Assembly (NCBI RefSeq): GCF_007830435.1
Contig: NZ_VLLC01000008.1
Coordinates: 18,807 to 82,806, forward strand
Direction of reading: 5' to 3'
Origin: Desulfobotulus alkaliphilus
GTDB taxonomy: Bacteria; Desulfobacterota; Desulfobacteria; Desulfobacterales; ASO4-4
DNA: 64,000 bases
Notes under the pieces: model-generated
What the model was told of the DNA's origin: nothing
What the model saw: only the letters and a program-made list of their open reading frames with translations
Database searches by the model: none
Position numbers and translations under genes: made by a program
In this document: positions 7,502-16,769 of the stretch, piece after piece
Numbering within the stretch: position 1 is the stretch's first letter
Layout of the letters: every line of letters begins with the position of its first letter

Positions 7502-9172
7502 ATGACCCCAAAAAGCTTCATCGTACAGATCTTTTTTTTATGCCTTCTCTTTGCCAGCCTCCCATCGGCGCAGGCCGTTTCCGAAGAAAAAGATACGCTG
7601 CAGTCCGCCGGTCCACCTTCGGCCCTTCAGACACTCAAAGACCTTCGCCTGTCCATCGAAGCCATTGATAAGGATATCCTTGAAAAGGAAGAGAGCTACG
7701 CAAAAGCCCTCATGGAAGAACGCAAAAAAGCCATCCGCATGGAAGTCAGCCACCTGCTGAGGCTCAAGGATGCCTATCAGCGGGAATTTGAATCCATTGC
7801 CTCGGGCATAGAGATTGAAGAAACTGCACAGGCCCCTCTGAAAGCCTTCCGCATTGAAGAAGAACTCATGGAGGTACTGCGGCCCCTTGTGGAAGGCTTA
7901 AAGCAGATGACATCAAGGCCGAGGGAACTGGAAAGGCTGAGAAAAGACATTACATTTTACGAGAATCATCTCCCTGAAATCCGCTATGCCATCTCCAAGG
8001 TAGAAGGCTTCATGGCAAAAACAGAGGATGAGCAACTCTCCCTGCACCTTGAAGAGCTTCTCATGAACTGGCAGGAAAAAGAGCAGGAAGTGATCCGCCA
8101 GATACGTCGCCTCCGCTTCCAGCTGGAACAGAAAACCGGCCCGGATGAGTCCATGCTGGTCACCATGCAAAAAGGGGTCACCAATTTTGTCAAAACAAGA
8201 GGGCGCAATCTTTTTCTGGCCTTTTCCGCTTTTATCACAACCTTTCTGCTCCTGAGACTGGCCTACTGGAAGTGGAGTCAGAACCAGAAAAAATCCCCAC
8301 CGCCCTTTTATCACCGCCTGCTTCAGGTAATTTTTCACAGTACAACGGCCTTTGTCTCCGTCAGTGCTGCCCTGCTCCTGCTTTATGCCTTCGGAGACTG
8401 GATGCTCCTCAGTATCGCCCTGCTCCTGCTGATTACCCTGATCTGGTCCGCCAGAAATGGTATGGCCCAGTTCTGGGAACAGGGTAAACTGATCCTGAAC
8501 ATGGGAACCCTCAGGGAGGGGGAAAGGGTCATTTACACAGGCCTGCCGTGGAAGGTTCAGAAACTGGGTCTGCACGGCATCCTCATCAACCCCAGCCTGG
8601 AAGGGGGAATGCTTCGCATTCCACTGAAGCACCTTGTGGGTATGCAGTCCAGACCCTATGAAGAAGATGAACCCTGGTTTCCTTCCGAAAAAAATGATGT
8701 CCTTCTTCTGGAAGATGGCAGCATTGCAAAGATCCTCATGCAGACACCGGAGCAGGTTGTGGCAGAGCTGGAGGGTGGGGCCAGAAGAACCTGGGCCGCC
8801 GTGGATTTTCTGGGCTTGTCCCTTTGCAATCTCAGCAGAAAAAAATTCGGCATCAGCGTGACCATGGGGCTTGACTACGGATATCAGGCAGAAATTACAA
8901 ACAAAATACCCGGACTCCTGGAGCAGTATGTCAGAAAACACCTTGATCGGGAAAATCATAACAGGTATTTGCAGTACCTTGATGTCATCTTCCTTGAAAC
9001 GGGACCATATGCCCTCAACCTCAGGGTTTTTGCCGTATTTTCTCCCGAAGCTGCGGAAGAGTACCTGAACCTGCAAAGAAAAATCAGAAAACTCTGCATG
9101 GAGGCTTCCAGCCATTATGGCTGGTGCATTCCCTTTCCCCGGCTTGCACTGCACCGACCCGCCAGTGACTGA
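7502..9172 (+). CDS. MscS-like mechanosensitive channel protein with long periplasmic N-terminus
   Basis: From the ATG at 7502 the protein is 556 aa, with a signal peptide (MTPKSFIVQIFFLCLLFASL...). A helical, coiled-coil-rich periplasmic part covers about residues 30-240, followed by three to four membrane helices (about 250-345). The MscS-type beta domain begins around NMGTLREGERVIYTG, with a C-terminal alpha/beta domain. An upstream TTG at 7454 is possible but would put a hydrophilic tail before the signal peptide. MscS homologues release solutes on hypo-osmotic shock. The pore-helix Gly/Ala pattern is only weakly visible, so gating is not proven. The last 58 nt overlap the convergent CCA enzyme gene. 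Confidence 0.75.
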   Translation: MTPKSFIVQIFFLCLLFASLPSAQAVSEEKDTLQSAGPPSALQTLKDLRLSIEAIDKDILEKEESYAKALMEERKKAIRMEVSHLLRLKDAYQREFESIASGIEIEETAQAPLKAFRIEEELMEVLRPLVEGLKQMTSRPRELERLRKDITFYENHLPEIRYAISKVEGFMAKTEDEQLSLHLEELLMNWQEKEQEVIRQIRRLRFQLEQKTGPDESMLVTMQKGVTNFVKTRGRNLFLAFSAFITTFLLLRLAYWKWSQNQKKSPPPFYHRLLQVIFHSTTAFVSVSAALLLLYAFGDWMLLSIALLLLITLIWSARNGMAQFWEQGKLILNMGTLREGERVIYTGLPWKVQKLGLHGILINPSLEGGMLRIPLKHLVGMQSRPYEEDEPWFPSEKNDVLLLEDGSIAKILMQTPEQVVAELEGGARRTWAAVDFLGLSLCNLSRKKFGISVTMGLDYGYQAEITNKIPGLLEQYVRKHLDRENHNRYLQYLDVIFLETGPYALNLRVFAVFSPEAAEEYLNLQRKIRKLCMEASSHYGWCIPFPRLALHRPASD

Positions 9173-10248
9173 CAGCGCAGATCCCGCAGGCGATAACCGG
9201 CCTCCACGCCTTCCAGTCCGTGATCCGGAGGAAGATGGATGGAAAGAATCCGTTCAAGGTCCTTTTTTACCCTTTCAAGGAAATCCTCTCCGTGATCTGC
9301 CCTGACCAGACGGAACAAAGCTTCCACAAGATCTGCCCTGTGCAGTGTGACCAGAAGATCCACACGGGTACCCGGGCGGAGGCTGCCATAGAGCCCTGCC
9401 TTCATATGATAACGTGCAGCCATGCGACCGGCTTCCGTAAGCCGCCTTGAAAGCCGCAGCTTCAGGGCAAAACTCCTGGCCATGGTTTCACCCGCCCTAT
9501 CATGGCCATGGTGGGAAGGCCACGCTTCCTTCGGGGTGGCAAGCTTTCCAAGATCATGGCACAATCCCATCCATGCCAGAAGCTGGCTCCCATGCAAAGC
9601 ATCCGTCACATCCATCATATGTTCAAACAGTGACCCCCTGTGCCATGGAGCAGGACCAGCCGGAACATCCATGGCTTTTTTCATCTCACTGAACCAGGGA
9701 GAAAGACAGCCGGTTTCTGCAAGAATACGGAAAAAACGGGATGGTTTTTCACCGGAAAGGGCAGAAAGAAGCTCATTCCCTACCCGTTCCGGTGAAAGGT
9801 TTTCCAGCACATGAGACGTTTCCTTCATGGTTTCAAGAAGTTCTGGGGCTGGGGTAAAATCCGGAAAAAGACTTGCAAACCTTGCGGCACGGAAGACCCG
9901 GAGGGGATCTTCCAAAAAATTTTCCCTGCGCACCGGCCGCAGTATTTTTTCCTTCAGATCCCTGAGGGCCATGGGATGATAATAAAGTCTGCCCCCTTCA
10001 TCTTCTGCCATGGCGTTGATGGTCAGATCCCGCCCCAGCAGATCCTCCTGAATATTATCTGTATGGGAAAGAATATATTCATCCCCTCCCACCCTGTACA
10101 CTGGTGTCTCTTTTCCCTGCTTCCGGGCAGAGGGAAAAGCCTTCATAAAATCCGCTTCGTTGGCCCCTAAAACCAGAAAATCCCTGTCTTTAAAGGCTCT
10201 TCCCATAAGCCTGTCACGGACAGCCCCACCTACGCTATAGATTTTCAC
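9115..10248 (-). CDS. cca: CCA-adding enzyme / tRNA nucleotidyltransferase with HD domain
   Basis: The protein is 377 aa. The class II nucleotidyltransferase head has GGAVRD (7-12), the metal pair DRD (D21, D23), RDLTINAMA and the RRD-like LEDPLRVFRAARFA. A C-terminal HD domain has HDLGK at 231-235, as in E. coli-type enzymes with phosphohydrolase activity. The enzyme builds or repairs the tRNA 3' CCA end. It follows the DUF1232 gene by 3 nt, so they form an operon. Its 3' end overlaps the convergent MscS-like gene. Confidence 0.93.
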   Translation of the reverse strand: MKIYSVGGAVRDRLMGRAFKDRDFLVLGANEADFMKAFPSARKQGKETPVYRVGGDEYILSHTDNIQEDLLGRDLTINAMAEDEGGRLYYHPMALRDLKEKILRPVRRENFLEDPLRVFRAARFASLFPDFTPAPELLETMKETSHVLENLSPERVGNELLSALSGEKPSRFFRILAETGCLSPWFSEMKKAMDVPAGPAPWHRGSLFEHMMDVTDALHGSQLLAWMGLCHDLGKLATPKEAWPSHHGHDRAGETMARSFALKLRLSRRLTEAGRMAARYHMKAGLYGSLRPGTRVDLLVTLHRADLVEALFRLVRADHGEDFLERVKKDLERILSIHLPPDHGLEGVEAGYRLRDLRCQSLAGRCSASRGKGMHQP

Positions 10249-10251
10249 ACG

Positions 10252-10710
10252 CTATTTCCCGCCAAGCATGGCCCGGATTTTCCTTATCAGGCCGGCTCCG
10301 ATCATCTCATCGGCCACATCCAGCACACGGCGCACCGTCTCAAAAAGATCCTCCTCACCGACCCAGTGTTTTTCAAGGACATGGGCCGGGGTCCGGGTCA
10401 TGACACTGTTCAGGGCATAGGTGGCCAGAACAATATCATCCAGATAACCCGCAGGTCCCAGAATGGCTTCGGGCAGAAGATCAATGGGTGAAATAAAATA
10501 AGCAATGGCAAAGGCAAGCTTGGCCTTTTCTCTGGCTGGAACTTCCGGATCCACAACCAGTTTACATAAAAGATAGAAAAGATCCGGTGCCAGCAGAATA
10601 TACTCCGACCATCTGTTGTTTCTGCCTGCTTCGGATACGGCCCAGTCTTTAATTTTTACCCGAAGCTTCCGGTAAAAATCTTCATTTTTATTGTCTTCCC
10701 ACTCTGTCAT
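10252..10710 (-). CDS. DUF1232 (YkvA-like) small membrane-associated protein
   Basis: The protein is 152 aa. The DUF1232 signature is AYFISPIDLLPEAILGPAGYLDDI, with a hydrophobic hairpin and acidic residues. The ATG at 10710 is chosen because GGGGGAG lies about 5 nt upstream; a start 8 codons earlier has no such site. The function of the family is unknown. It is translated immediately before cca, suggesting co-expression but not necessarily a shared role. Confidence 0.8.
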   Translation of the reverse strand: MTEWEDNKNEDFYRKLRVKIKDWAVSEAGRNNRWSEYILLAPDLFYLLCKLVVDPEVPAREKAKLAFAIAYFISPIDLLPEAILGPAGYLDDIVLATYALNSVMTRTPAHVLEKHWVGEEDLFETVRRVLDVADEMIGAGLIRKIRAMLGGK

Positions 10711-10793
10711 TTGCTCCCCCCTGTTTTGATGCACTGCCCATTATTATTCAATTTGCCCTGGGACAAATTGACAAAAAGTATGGTAAACCTTGA

Positions 10794-10920
10794 GTAATTA
10801 TTCAGCACATTTTTATATGCAAGATTGTGTATTATTTTCAAAGTACTGGTTCCTGCAAAAGACAATCGGGCTGTTTGTGAGTGACATTGCAATCGTTTCG
10901 GATCAGAGATTCGAAGGCCT
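10794..10920. mobile_element. MITE-like element, copy B (one half only)
   Basis: It begins GTAATTATTCAGCACAT, then matches the reverse complement of the right half of copy E (AGACAATCGGGC, then GTGAGTGACATTGCAATCG and TTTCGGATCAGAG). The similarity fades around 10920 and no second inverted repeat is found, so this is a truncated copy. The remaining bases to 11114 hold nothing I recognise beyond the leader of the next gene. Confidence 0.7.
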
Positions 10921-11114
10921 GTGTAAAACCATCAAAGCTTAAGCCACGGCCGCCGGGATTGCAAGCACCACGCTGTCTGGATTCCAAAGACTGAAATCAG
11001 CATTAAAAAAAATCCTTAAAGCCTGTATCAATGGGCTGCACGTCCTTGATGTTTCCACCCGATGTGTGGATAATAATAAATGCATAAAACATAAATACCT
11101 GTCATGGAGAAAAC

Positions 11115-12113
11115 ATGGAAAAGAAAAAAGCACTGGTAACGGGCGGCAACGGCTTTCTTGGTTCAGCCATTACCCGCAGCCTTCTTGATACGGGATGGGA
11201 AGTCCGGATTCTGGCCAGAGGACAGACAGGGATACCGGAAAAAAAAGAACATCTTTCCTGGATTCGGGCAGATATACGGGACAGGGGACAGGTCATGCAG
11301 GCCGCAGAAGGGGTTGAGACCGTCTTTCACACGGCAGCCCTGGCCGGCGTCTGGGGGCCTGAAGAAAATTACCGCAGCATCAATGTGGAAGGAACGGAAA
11401 ATATCCTTGAAGCCTGCAAAGCAGCAGGCTGCCGCCTGATCCACAGCAGCTCGCCTTCGGTGATCTTTGACGGCAGTGACATGGAAGGGGTAGACACAAG
11501 CCATCCCTACCCGGACACCTACAGTGCCGCCTACCCGAAAACCAAGGCGGAAGCAGAAAAAAAAGTAAAAAAAGCCGCCGCAGAAGGACTTCCCTGCATC
11601 ATCCTGAGGCCCCACCTGATCTGGGGGCCGGGCGACAACCACCTTGTTCCGAGAATCCTTGCCCGCTCAAAAAGACTGGCCCGCATCGGAAAGGGAAACC
11701 CGCCCATTGATACCGTATATATTGACAATGCCGCCCACGCCCATATCCTTGCGGACAAGGCCCTTGCCGCCAGACCGGAGCTTTCCGGAAACATCTATTT
11801 TGTTTCAGACAACGATCCTGTACCCCTATGGGATATGGTGGATGCCATTCTGGCAGCGGGTTGCAAGCCTCCCGTTTCCAGGCGGGTTCCCCTGAAACTT
11901 GCCCGCGGACTGGCCTCTTTCCTTGAAGGCCTTTATACTCTTTTCAAACTTCCCGGCGAGCCCATGCTGACGGGCTTCACCGTTAAAGAACTGAGTACGG
12001 CCCACTGGTTTGACATAGAAGATCTCTGCCGGGATACGGGGTATGCCCCTCTGGTTTCCAGAAAAGAAGGCCTTAACCAACTTGAACGCTATCTGAAAGG
12101 GACGCCATTATGA
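11115..12113 (+). CDS. NAD(P)-dependent extended SDR, 3-beta-HSD/OleD-like
   Basis: The protein is 332 aa. The Rossmann motif is GGNGFLG (10-16) and the catalytic YxxxK is Y140/K144 with preceding serines (HSSSPSV). The C-terminal substrate region is family-typical (FTVKELSTAHWF). Members reduce or oxidise hydroxyl/keto groups on lipid, sterol or long-chain beta-hydroxyketone substrates; the substrate here is unknown. The stop codon overlaps the next start by 4 nt (ATGA), coupling it to a small cytochrome c. Confidence 0.85.
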   Translation: MEKKKALVTGGNGFLGSAITRSLLDTGWEVRILARGQTGIPEKKEHLSWIRADIRDRGQVMQAAEGVETVFHTAALAGVWGPEENYRSINVEGTENILEACKAAGCRLIHSSSPSVIFDGSDMEGVDTSHPYPDTYSAAYPKTKAEAEKKVKKAAAEGLPCIILRPHLIWGPGDNHLVPRILARSKRLARIGKGNPPIDTVYIDNAAHAHILADKALAARPELSGNIYFVSDNDPVPLWDMVDAILAAGCKPPVSRRVPLKLARGLASFLEGLYTLFKLPGEPMLTGFTVKELSTAHWFDIEDLCRDTGYAPLVSRKEGLNQLERYLKGTPL

Positions 12114-12397
12114 AAAAGAAAAAAACGCTGTTTCCTGCCTTTGTTCTGATTGCTGCTCTGGGCCTTTCCCTTGCCCTCTTTTCTCCCGTCGCATCTTCCG
12201 ACGCTCTGGCCGAAGGGGAAAATCTGCTCCAGAACCGGTGCACTTCCTGCCATGGGGCAGGAAAAATTACCCGAGCAAAAAAAGACAGAAACGGATGGGA
12301 ACGCACCGTAAGGCGAATGGAACAGAAAGGGGTTCAGTTAACGGATGCCGAACGAAGCCTTCTCATCCATTACCTTGCCACAAGCTACGGGAAATAA
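12110..12397 (+). CDS. Small periplasmic monohaem cytochrome c
   Basis: The protein is 95 aa with a signal anchor or signal peptide (MKKKKTLFPAFVLIAALGLS...). It has one haem-binding motif, CTSCH (C44, C47, H48), and a plausible distal Met (M70) in a WERTVRRM context. The YLATSYGK end resembles the haem domain found in diverse respiratory modules. It overlaps the SDR gene by 4 nt, which suggests a redox link, though the SDR is cytosolic and this protein is exported. Confidence 0.85.
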   Translation: MKKKKTLFPAFVLIAALGLSLALFSPVASSDALAEGENLLQNRCTSCHGAGKITRAKKDRNGWERTVRRMEQKGVQLTDAERSLLIHYLATSYGK

Positions 12398-12403
12398 TTT
12401 TCT

Positions 12404-12979
12404 TCAGTACTTTTTTTCAAGCCTTGCAAGCTGCCCGTACAGCCGCTGCTGACGGGCAGTATCCATAAAGGGCAGATGGGTCTGGATATCCGCCAAAACC
12501 TCCCTCAGGGCCTCTTTTTTCTGAACAGGATGGGGCATCCAGCTTCCATCCACGGGATGCTGCATCTCAACACTTTCCCAAAAGACCCTGTTCAGAGGAA
12601 CAAGGGAAACCCGCCAGAAACGGATATCCGCGCCACAGGCTTCGGCAAACTGCTGCAGAACCCTCAGATGGCGGTTGGATATTTTACTGATGCGCTTATA
12701 CTGCTCAAAGGTAAAAAGCTTTGCCTCACCTGCTATCCGGATACGGCCCAGCCCCCCTTCGGCCCTCCGGATTTCCTCTTTTGTTCTGCGGATGACCCTG
12801 CCATCGGGAAGGGTATGCACACAGCCCGCACTGGGCTCCCAGTCTTCCAAAGCGGAGCACCAGACCACAGCCCTTTCCCTTGGTGAAAAGGACGGCGAGG
12901 TGCGGATGACGCCGGCAGCAAGAATCCCTGCAAGGGCTTTTCCCGTTGTGTAGTGATAGACGGACTCCGAAGCGGCCAT
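12404..12979 (-). CDS. Unknown protein with ADP-ribosyltransferase-like N-terminus
   Basis: The protein is 191 aa with no signal peptide. The start VYHYTTGKALAGILAAGVI, then RAVVWCSALEDWEPSAG, recalls the N-terminal His strand of DarT/ART-like folds, where a conserved H sits in a YHxT context followed by a helix and a G-[IL] turn. This is resemblance by eye only. The rest (KRISKISNRHLRVLQQFAEACGAD region) has no motif I know. AAGGA precedes the ATG. An unknown gene lies upstream in the same direction, 77 bp away, and might be its partner. Confidence 0.6.
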   Translation of the reverse strand: MAASESVYHYTTGKALAGILAAGVIRTSPSFSPRERAVVWCSALEDWEPSAGCVHTLPDGRVIRRTKEEIRRAEGGLGRIRIAGEAKLFTFEQYKRISKISNRHLRVLQQFAEACGADIRFWRVSLVPLNRVFWESVEMQHPVDGSWMPHPVQKKEALREVLADIQTHLPFMDTARQQRLYGQLARLEKKY

Positions 12980-13056
12980 GGCATATTCCTTAGAGATAAG
13001 TCGGCTAAAGATTTTTTTTGTCCCACATCCTGACTTACGGTGAATTCCCCCTGTTT

Positions 13057-13482
13057 CTACTGAGGGCTTTTTTGTAAAAACTTTCTGGCAAATTTGATAA
13101 AGGCTTTAGGCTCAGAAAGCTCCTTCACTTCTGCCATCAGCCCCATCTTCATCAGGTTATCGAGGGGCCTGTTAATGGCCGTTCCCGAAGCCTTGCCCTG
13201 ATCCACCAGTGTAAACAAAAGCTTCTGCCTGTGACGCAGCGAAACGGTCACTGCGTGAAGAATTTCCTCCTTGCCCTTCAATGCCTCGGTGGCCTTGCGT
13301 ACCCTTCCCTCGTGCTCGGAAAGGAAGCGGCGACCATCCTCACTGGCCGGTGGTACAGAAAAAAGCCTGTTGGTCACAGCCGCAGCCAGCAGCCCTGCCC
13401 TTTCCTGCTCCATACTTTCAAGGTATTCCTCCAGCAGTCTTCTGTATACCCCATGCTTGATCTGATCAAAGGCCCTGTCCAT
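13057..13482 (-). CDS. Hypothetical cytosolic protein
   Basis: From the ATG at 13482 the protein is 141 aa; the frame stays open to a TTG at 13593 (178 aa), but neither start has a strong ribosome site. The sequence is helical and charged (RRLLEEYLESMEQERAGLL; LRHRQKLLFTLVDQGKASG). The C-terminal part, INRPLDNLMKMGLMAEVKE, looks like a winged-helix-type segment, so DNA binding is conceivable. No family was recognised. Same strand and 77 bp upstream of the ART-like gene. Confidence 0.55.
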   Translation of the reverse strand: MDRAFDQIKHGVYRRLLEEYLESMEQERAGLLAAAVTNRLFSVPPASEDGRRFLSEHEGRVRKATEALKGKEEILHAVTVSLRHRQKLLFTLVDQGKASGTAINRPLDNLMKMGLMAEVKELSEPKAFIKFARKFLQKSPQ

Positions 13483-13792
13483 ACTTTTATAAAACTGTTT
13501 TTTTGTAAAAAAGAACACGTCTTTGCCCCATATATTTAAAAAGTCATATGTTTCCTGAAACACGCCCGCAGAACTTAAAAATGAAAAGAACAATTCTTAC
13601 AGCTTTTCTTTCTAGCCGAAAAAACACCGGGCCTCAAGGAGTGAGCCCTTATAAAAAATCATATTTTTTCAAATTTGATTTTTATTCACAGCAATGATAG
13701 CAGATACCTTCCAGAAAGATCATGATTGGACAAAAATCAGGTCTTTTTGTCCACCATGTTCACCATCCATATCATCAGCAGGGAGGCTCTCC

Positions 13793-14800
13793 ATGAAAAG
13801 CATTCGGGATACGGCAAGGGAAAAAATGACCGGCTACTGCCGGGTCTGCCCCATCTGTAACGGTAAAAACTGCGCTTCCGGTGTTCCCGGAATGGGCGGA
13901 CTGGGAACGGGTGAAGCCTTCCGGGCCAATGGCGAAGCCCTTGCTGACATCCGGCTCAACATGCGTCTGATCCATGATATTACGGAACCGGATACCCGGA
14001 CAGAACTCTTTGGAACAAGCCTTGATTTTCCCCTGCTGGCCGCACCCATTGGCGGTGTTTCCTATAATATGGGCGGTGCCATTCCCGAGGCAGCCTATAT
14101 CCATGCCATTGTGGACGGATGTCGCAAGGAAGGCCTCATTGGATGCACGGGCGACGGCGTTCCTCCGGAAATCTCCCAGTGCGGGTTTGAAGCCGTCAAA
14201 GCCGCAGAGGGTCTGGCCATCCCCTTCATCAAGCCATGGGAAGACAAGGAGCTTTTTGAAAAACTCGATAAGGCTCTGGCATGCAACCCCATGGCCATCG
14301 GCATGGACATTGATGCCGCAGGTCTCATTACCCTGAGACTGCAGGGCCGCCCCGTTTCTCCAAAATCCATCTCAAAACTCAGGGAAGTCAGAAAGCATAT
14401 CCAGAGGCCCTTTATCCTCAAAGGCATCATGACACCGGATCAGGCGGAACTGGCCATGGATGCCGGGGCCGATGCCATTGTGGTTTCCAACCACGGCGGC
14501 CGTGTTCTGGATATGACTCCGGGAACGGCGGATGTGCTTCCGGAAATCGTTGAAACCGTAGGCGGAAAAATCCGTGTACTGGTGGACGGTGGCATCCGGA
14601 GTGGGGTGGACATACTGAAAATGCTGGCTCTGGGAGCGGATGCCGTCCTCATTGGAAGGCCCTTTTCCATTGCCGCCTGCGGGGGAGAAAGCGAAGGTGT
14701 ATGCACCTATATCCGCCAGTTGCGTACCGAACTGAAACAGGCCATGGTGATGACCGGCTGCGCCAGCATTGCAGACGTGGATGAATCCATCCTGTACTGA
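13793..14800 (+). CDS. FMN-dependent alpha-hydroxy-acid dehydrogenase/oxidase
   Basis: From the ATG at 13793 (AGGGAGG 8 nt upstream) the protein is 335 aa. It is a TIM barrel of the lactate/glycolate oxidase superfamily. The active-site region is SNHGGR (232-237), with phosphate/FMN binding in LVDGGIRSGVDILKMLALGADAVLIGRPF. The N-terminus has four clustered cysteines (C16, C19, C22, C27), not typical of glycolate oxidase; they may bind a metal or FeS cluster. Likely oxidation of an L-2-hydroxy acid, substrate unknown. A terminator follows directly. Confidence 0.88.
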   Translation: MKSIRDTAREKMTGYCRVCPICNGKNCASGVPGMGGLGTGEAFRANGEALADIRLNMRLIHDITEPDTRTELFGTSLDFPLLAAPIGGVSYNMGGAIPEAAYIHAIVDGCRKEGLIGCTGDGVPPEISQCGFEAVKAAEGLAIPFIKPWEDKELFEKLDKALACNPMAIGMDIDAAGLITLRLQGRPVSPKSISKLREVRKHIQRPFILKGIMTPDQAELAMDAGADAIVVSNHGGRVLDMTPGTADVLPEIVETVGGKIRVLVDGGIRSGVDILKMLALGADAVLIGRPFSIAACGGESEGVCTYIRQLRTELKQAMVMTGCASIADVDESILY

Positions 14801-14806
14801 TACCGG

Positions 14807-14840
14807 AAACCGGGGAAGTTGGACTGCCTTCCCCGGTTTT
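14807..14840 (+). terminator. Rho-independent terminator
   Basis: AAACCGGGGAAG (14807-14818) pairs exactly with CTTCCCCGGTTT (14828-14839) across a 9-nt loop and is followed by T. It ends the hydroxy-acid dehydrogenase transcript. Confidence 0.85.
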
Positions 14841-14948
14841 GACTGCCCTTCAGAAATCTGTACATCCCGTTTTACAGTCTGATAACCAGCTTCTTTTATC
14901 CACTGGGATCTGAATCAGAATAATTTACAGCCGGTTGAAGGAGAAAGC

Positions 14949-15740
14949 GTGACAGACACATTCCGTATTGTATCCTGGAACGTAAACGGTCTTCGGGCCA
15001 TCTGGAAAAAGGACTTTGAAGCTTCTGTCAAGGCCCTTGATGCGGACATTCTCATGCTGCAGGAAACCAAGCTGCAGGAAGACCAGAGAAGTGAGGAGAT
15101 GCTTCATCTGGCCGGATACCCTTTCCAGGCATGGAGTTATGCCCGGAGCAAAAAGGGCTATTCCGGCGTGATGAGCTACTCCCGCACGGCACCCGCAAGC
15201 ACGTCATCGGATATCGGCGTCCAGGAATTTGATGATGAGGGACGTGTCAACCAGCTTGATTTTGAAGATTTTACCCTTTTCAATGTGTATTTTCCCAATG
15301 GTCAGATGAGCGAAGAGCGCCTTGACTACAAGCTGCGTTTTTATGAGGCCTTCTTCAGCCATGCGGATGGGCTGCGCAGGAAAGGACGACCTGTCATCGT
15401 CTGCGGAGACTACAACACAGCCCACAATGATATTGACCTGAAACACCCTAAGGCCAATGCGGACCGCTCCGGGTTCCTGCGCATCGAACGTGACTGGCTG
15501 GACCGCCTCATGGCCGGTGGATGGACCGATACCTTCCGCCATCTCTACCCGGACACCGTGAAATACTCGTGGTGGTCCTACCGGTCCAATGCACGAAAAA
15601 CCAATGCAGGCTGGCGCATTGACCTTTGCCTTGTCTCGCAGAATATCGTAGAAAAGGGCTGGCTGAAAAGTGCCTTCATCGACAATGATATTATGGGCTC
15701 AGATCACTGCCCCGTGGGACTGACCCTGGAAATACCTTAA
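14949..15740 (+). CDS. xth: Exodeoxyribonuclease III
   Basis: The protein is 263 aa, the usual length. Family motifs are SWNVNGLRA (9-17), LQETK (E39), CGDYNTAHNDID, and the C-terminal GSDHCPVGLTL that supplies the catalytic Asp-His pair. It is an AP endonuclease and 3'-5' exonuclease in base-excision repair. It starts with GTG at 14949 behind GAAGGAG. Confidence 0.95.
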   Translation: MTDTFRIVSWNVNGLRAIWKKDFEASVKALDADILMLQETKLQEDQRSEEMLHLAGYPFQAWSYARSKKGYSGVMSYSRTAPASTSSDIGVQEFDDEGRVNQLDFEDFTLFNVYFPNGQMSEERLDYKLRFYEAFFSHADGLRRKGRPVIVCGDYNTAHNDIDLKHPKANADRSGFLRIERDWLDRLMAGGWTDTFRHLYPDTVKYSWWSYRSNARKTNAGWRIDLCLVSQNIVEKGWLKSAFIDNDIMGSDHCPVGLTLEIP

Positions 15741-15797
15741 GGCTTGCGCCTTGCAATCAAAGATTTTTACAGAAACACCGACACCAAAGGTTGGTTT

Positions 15798-16769
15798 ATG
15801 GCCTGTTTCCCGCCGGAATCCTCTCTTAGATGCTGCGCGCATCTGCCCGTATCTCCGGAATCTTCCCCGGAGCAATCATGTGAGAACGCAAGGGGCAGAC
15901 AGAAAAACAAACTCTTTAAGCATTTTAAAATACTATCTATTTTAAAAACATCCCTATTGTTTTTTCTTTTTTCGGGCTGTTCCTCAGGCAGCGTGCTTAT
16001 CCGGGAAGCAGATCTCGCCCGGATGGACCGCCATCTTTCGGATCAGGCACTGATGACCAGTCATATACTGGAACTCCAGAGCCGTAACAATGATGTCCTG
16101 ATCAGCCTTTTTCACAGGGTCCAGTCAGGTCAGGACTGTGGCGAACTCATACCATATATTTCTGAAATCATTGAACTCAACAAAAAAAACACCTGCCTGC
16201 TGGAAAAATTACCCGAGAGACTGAGCACAATAAAAAGCTCTGAAGCTCCGATAAAAAACGATCCCCCCCGACTTCCGCCACCCCACACAACGGAAACCCT
16301 GCCAACCCAAAAAATGCTCGTTGGTGCCGAAGAAAAAATCCGTATCACTCCGCCGGGGCTGGTTTTCCCGGCCCGCATGGACACAGGTGCGGAAACGGCC
16401 TCTCTGGATGCCAGAAACATTGAGCGCTTCGAACGGGACGGAGAACGCTGGGTACGCTTTGACATGCCCCATCCGAAAACCGGAGACATGATTCCCATGG
16501 AGCATAAACTTCTCCGTAAGGCCCGCATTCTCCAGTCCAGCAGCGATGAAAGTGAACGCCGCGCAGTAATTGAGCTTTCCATTACCATAGGTGAAACCAC
16601 CCAGCTTGCGGAATTCACTCTCACGGACCGCAGTCACCTAAGCTTTCCTGTCCTCATTGGCAGAAATGTTTTAAAGGATGTCATGGTGGTGGATGTCGGC
16701 CTGTCCAATACCATTCCTCTGACAGAAAGTCCGGCTGCACAGAGGCCAGACAGAACGGATATGCCCTGA
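15798..16769 (+). CDS. Retropepsin-like aspartic peptidase lipoprotein (RimK-associated, DUF785-type)
   Basis: From the ATG at 15798 (AAAGG 7 nt upstream) the protein is 323 aa. A hydrophobic segment ends in the lipobox LFSGC (C61), but it is preceded by an unusually long n-region. A TTG at 15744 would lengthen it further. After a helical, Pro-rich linker comes the peptidase domain, with the active-site DTGA at 195-198 in RMDTGAETASLDA and a C-terminal FPVLIGRNVLKD strand. It is the first gene of a conserved trio, overlapping the next by 1 nt (TGATG). The natural substrate is unknown. Confidence 0.8.
   Translation: MACFPPESSLRCCAHLPVSPESSPEQSCENARGRQKNKLFKHFKILSILKTSLLFFLFSGCSSGSVLIREADLARMDRHLSDQALMTSHILELQSRNNDVLISLFHRVQSGQDCGELIPYISEIIELNKKNTCLLEKLPERLSTIKSSEAPIKNDPPRLPPPHTTETLPTQKMLVGAEEKIRITPPGLVFPARMDTGAETASLDARNIERFERDGERWVRFDMPHPKTGDMIPMEHKLLRKARILQSSSDESERRAVIELSITIGETTQLAEFTLTDRSHLSFPVLIGRNVLKDVMVVDVGLSNTIPLTESPAAQRPDRTDMP

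Noticed and set aside
10939-11133. Short open frames in the cca/SDR intergenic region
   Set aside because: No ribosome site or family similarity, and part of the region is the half-MITE copy B.
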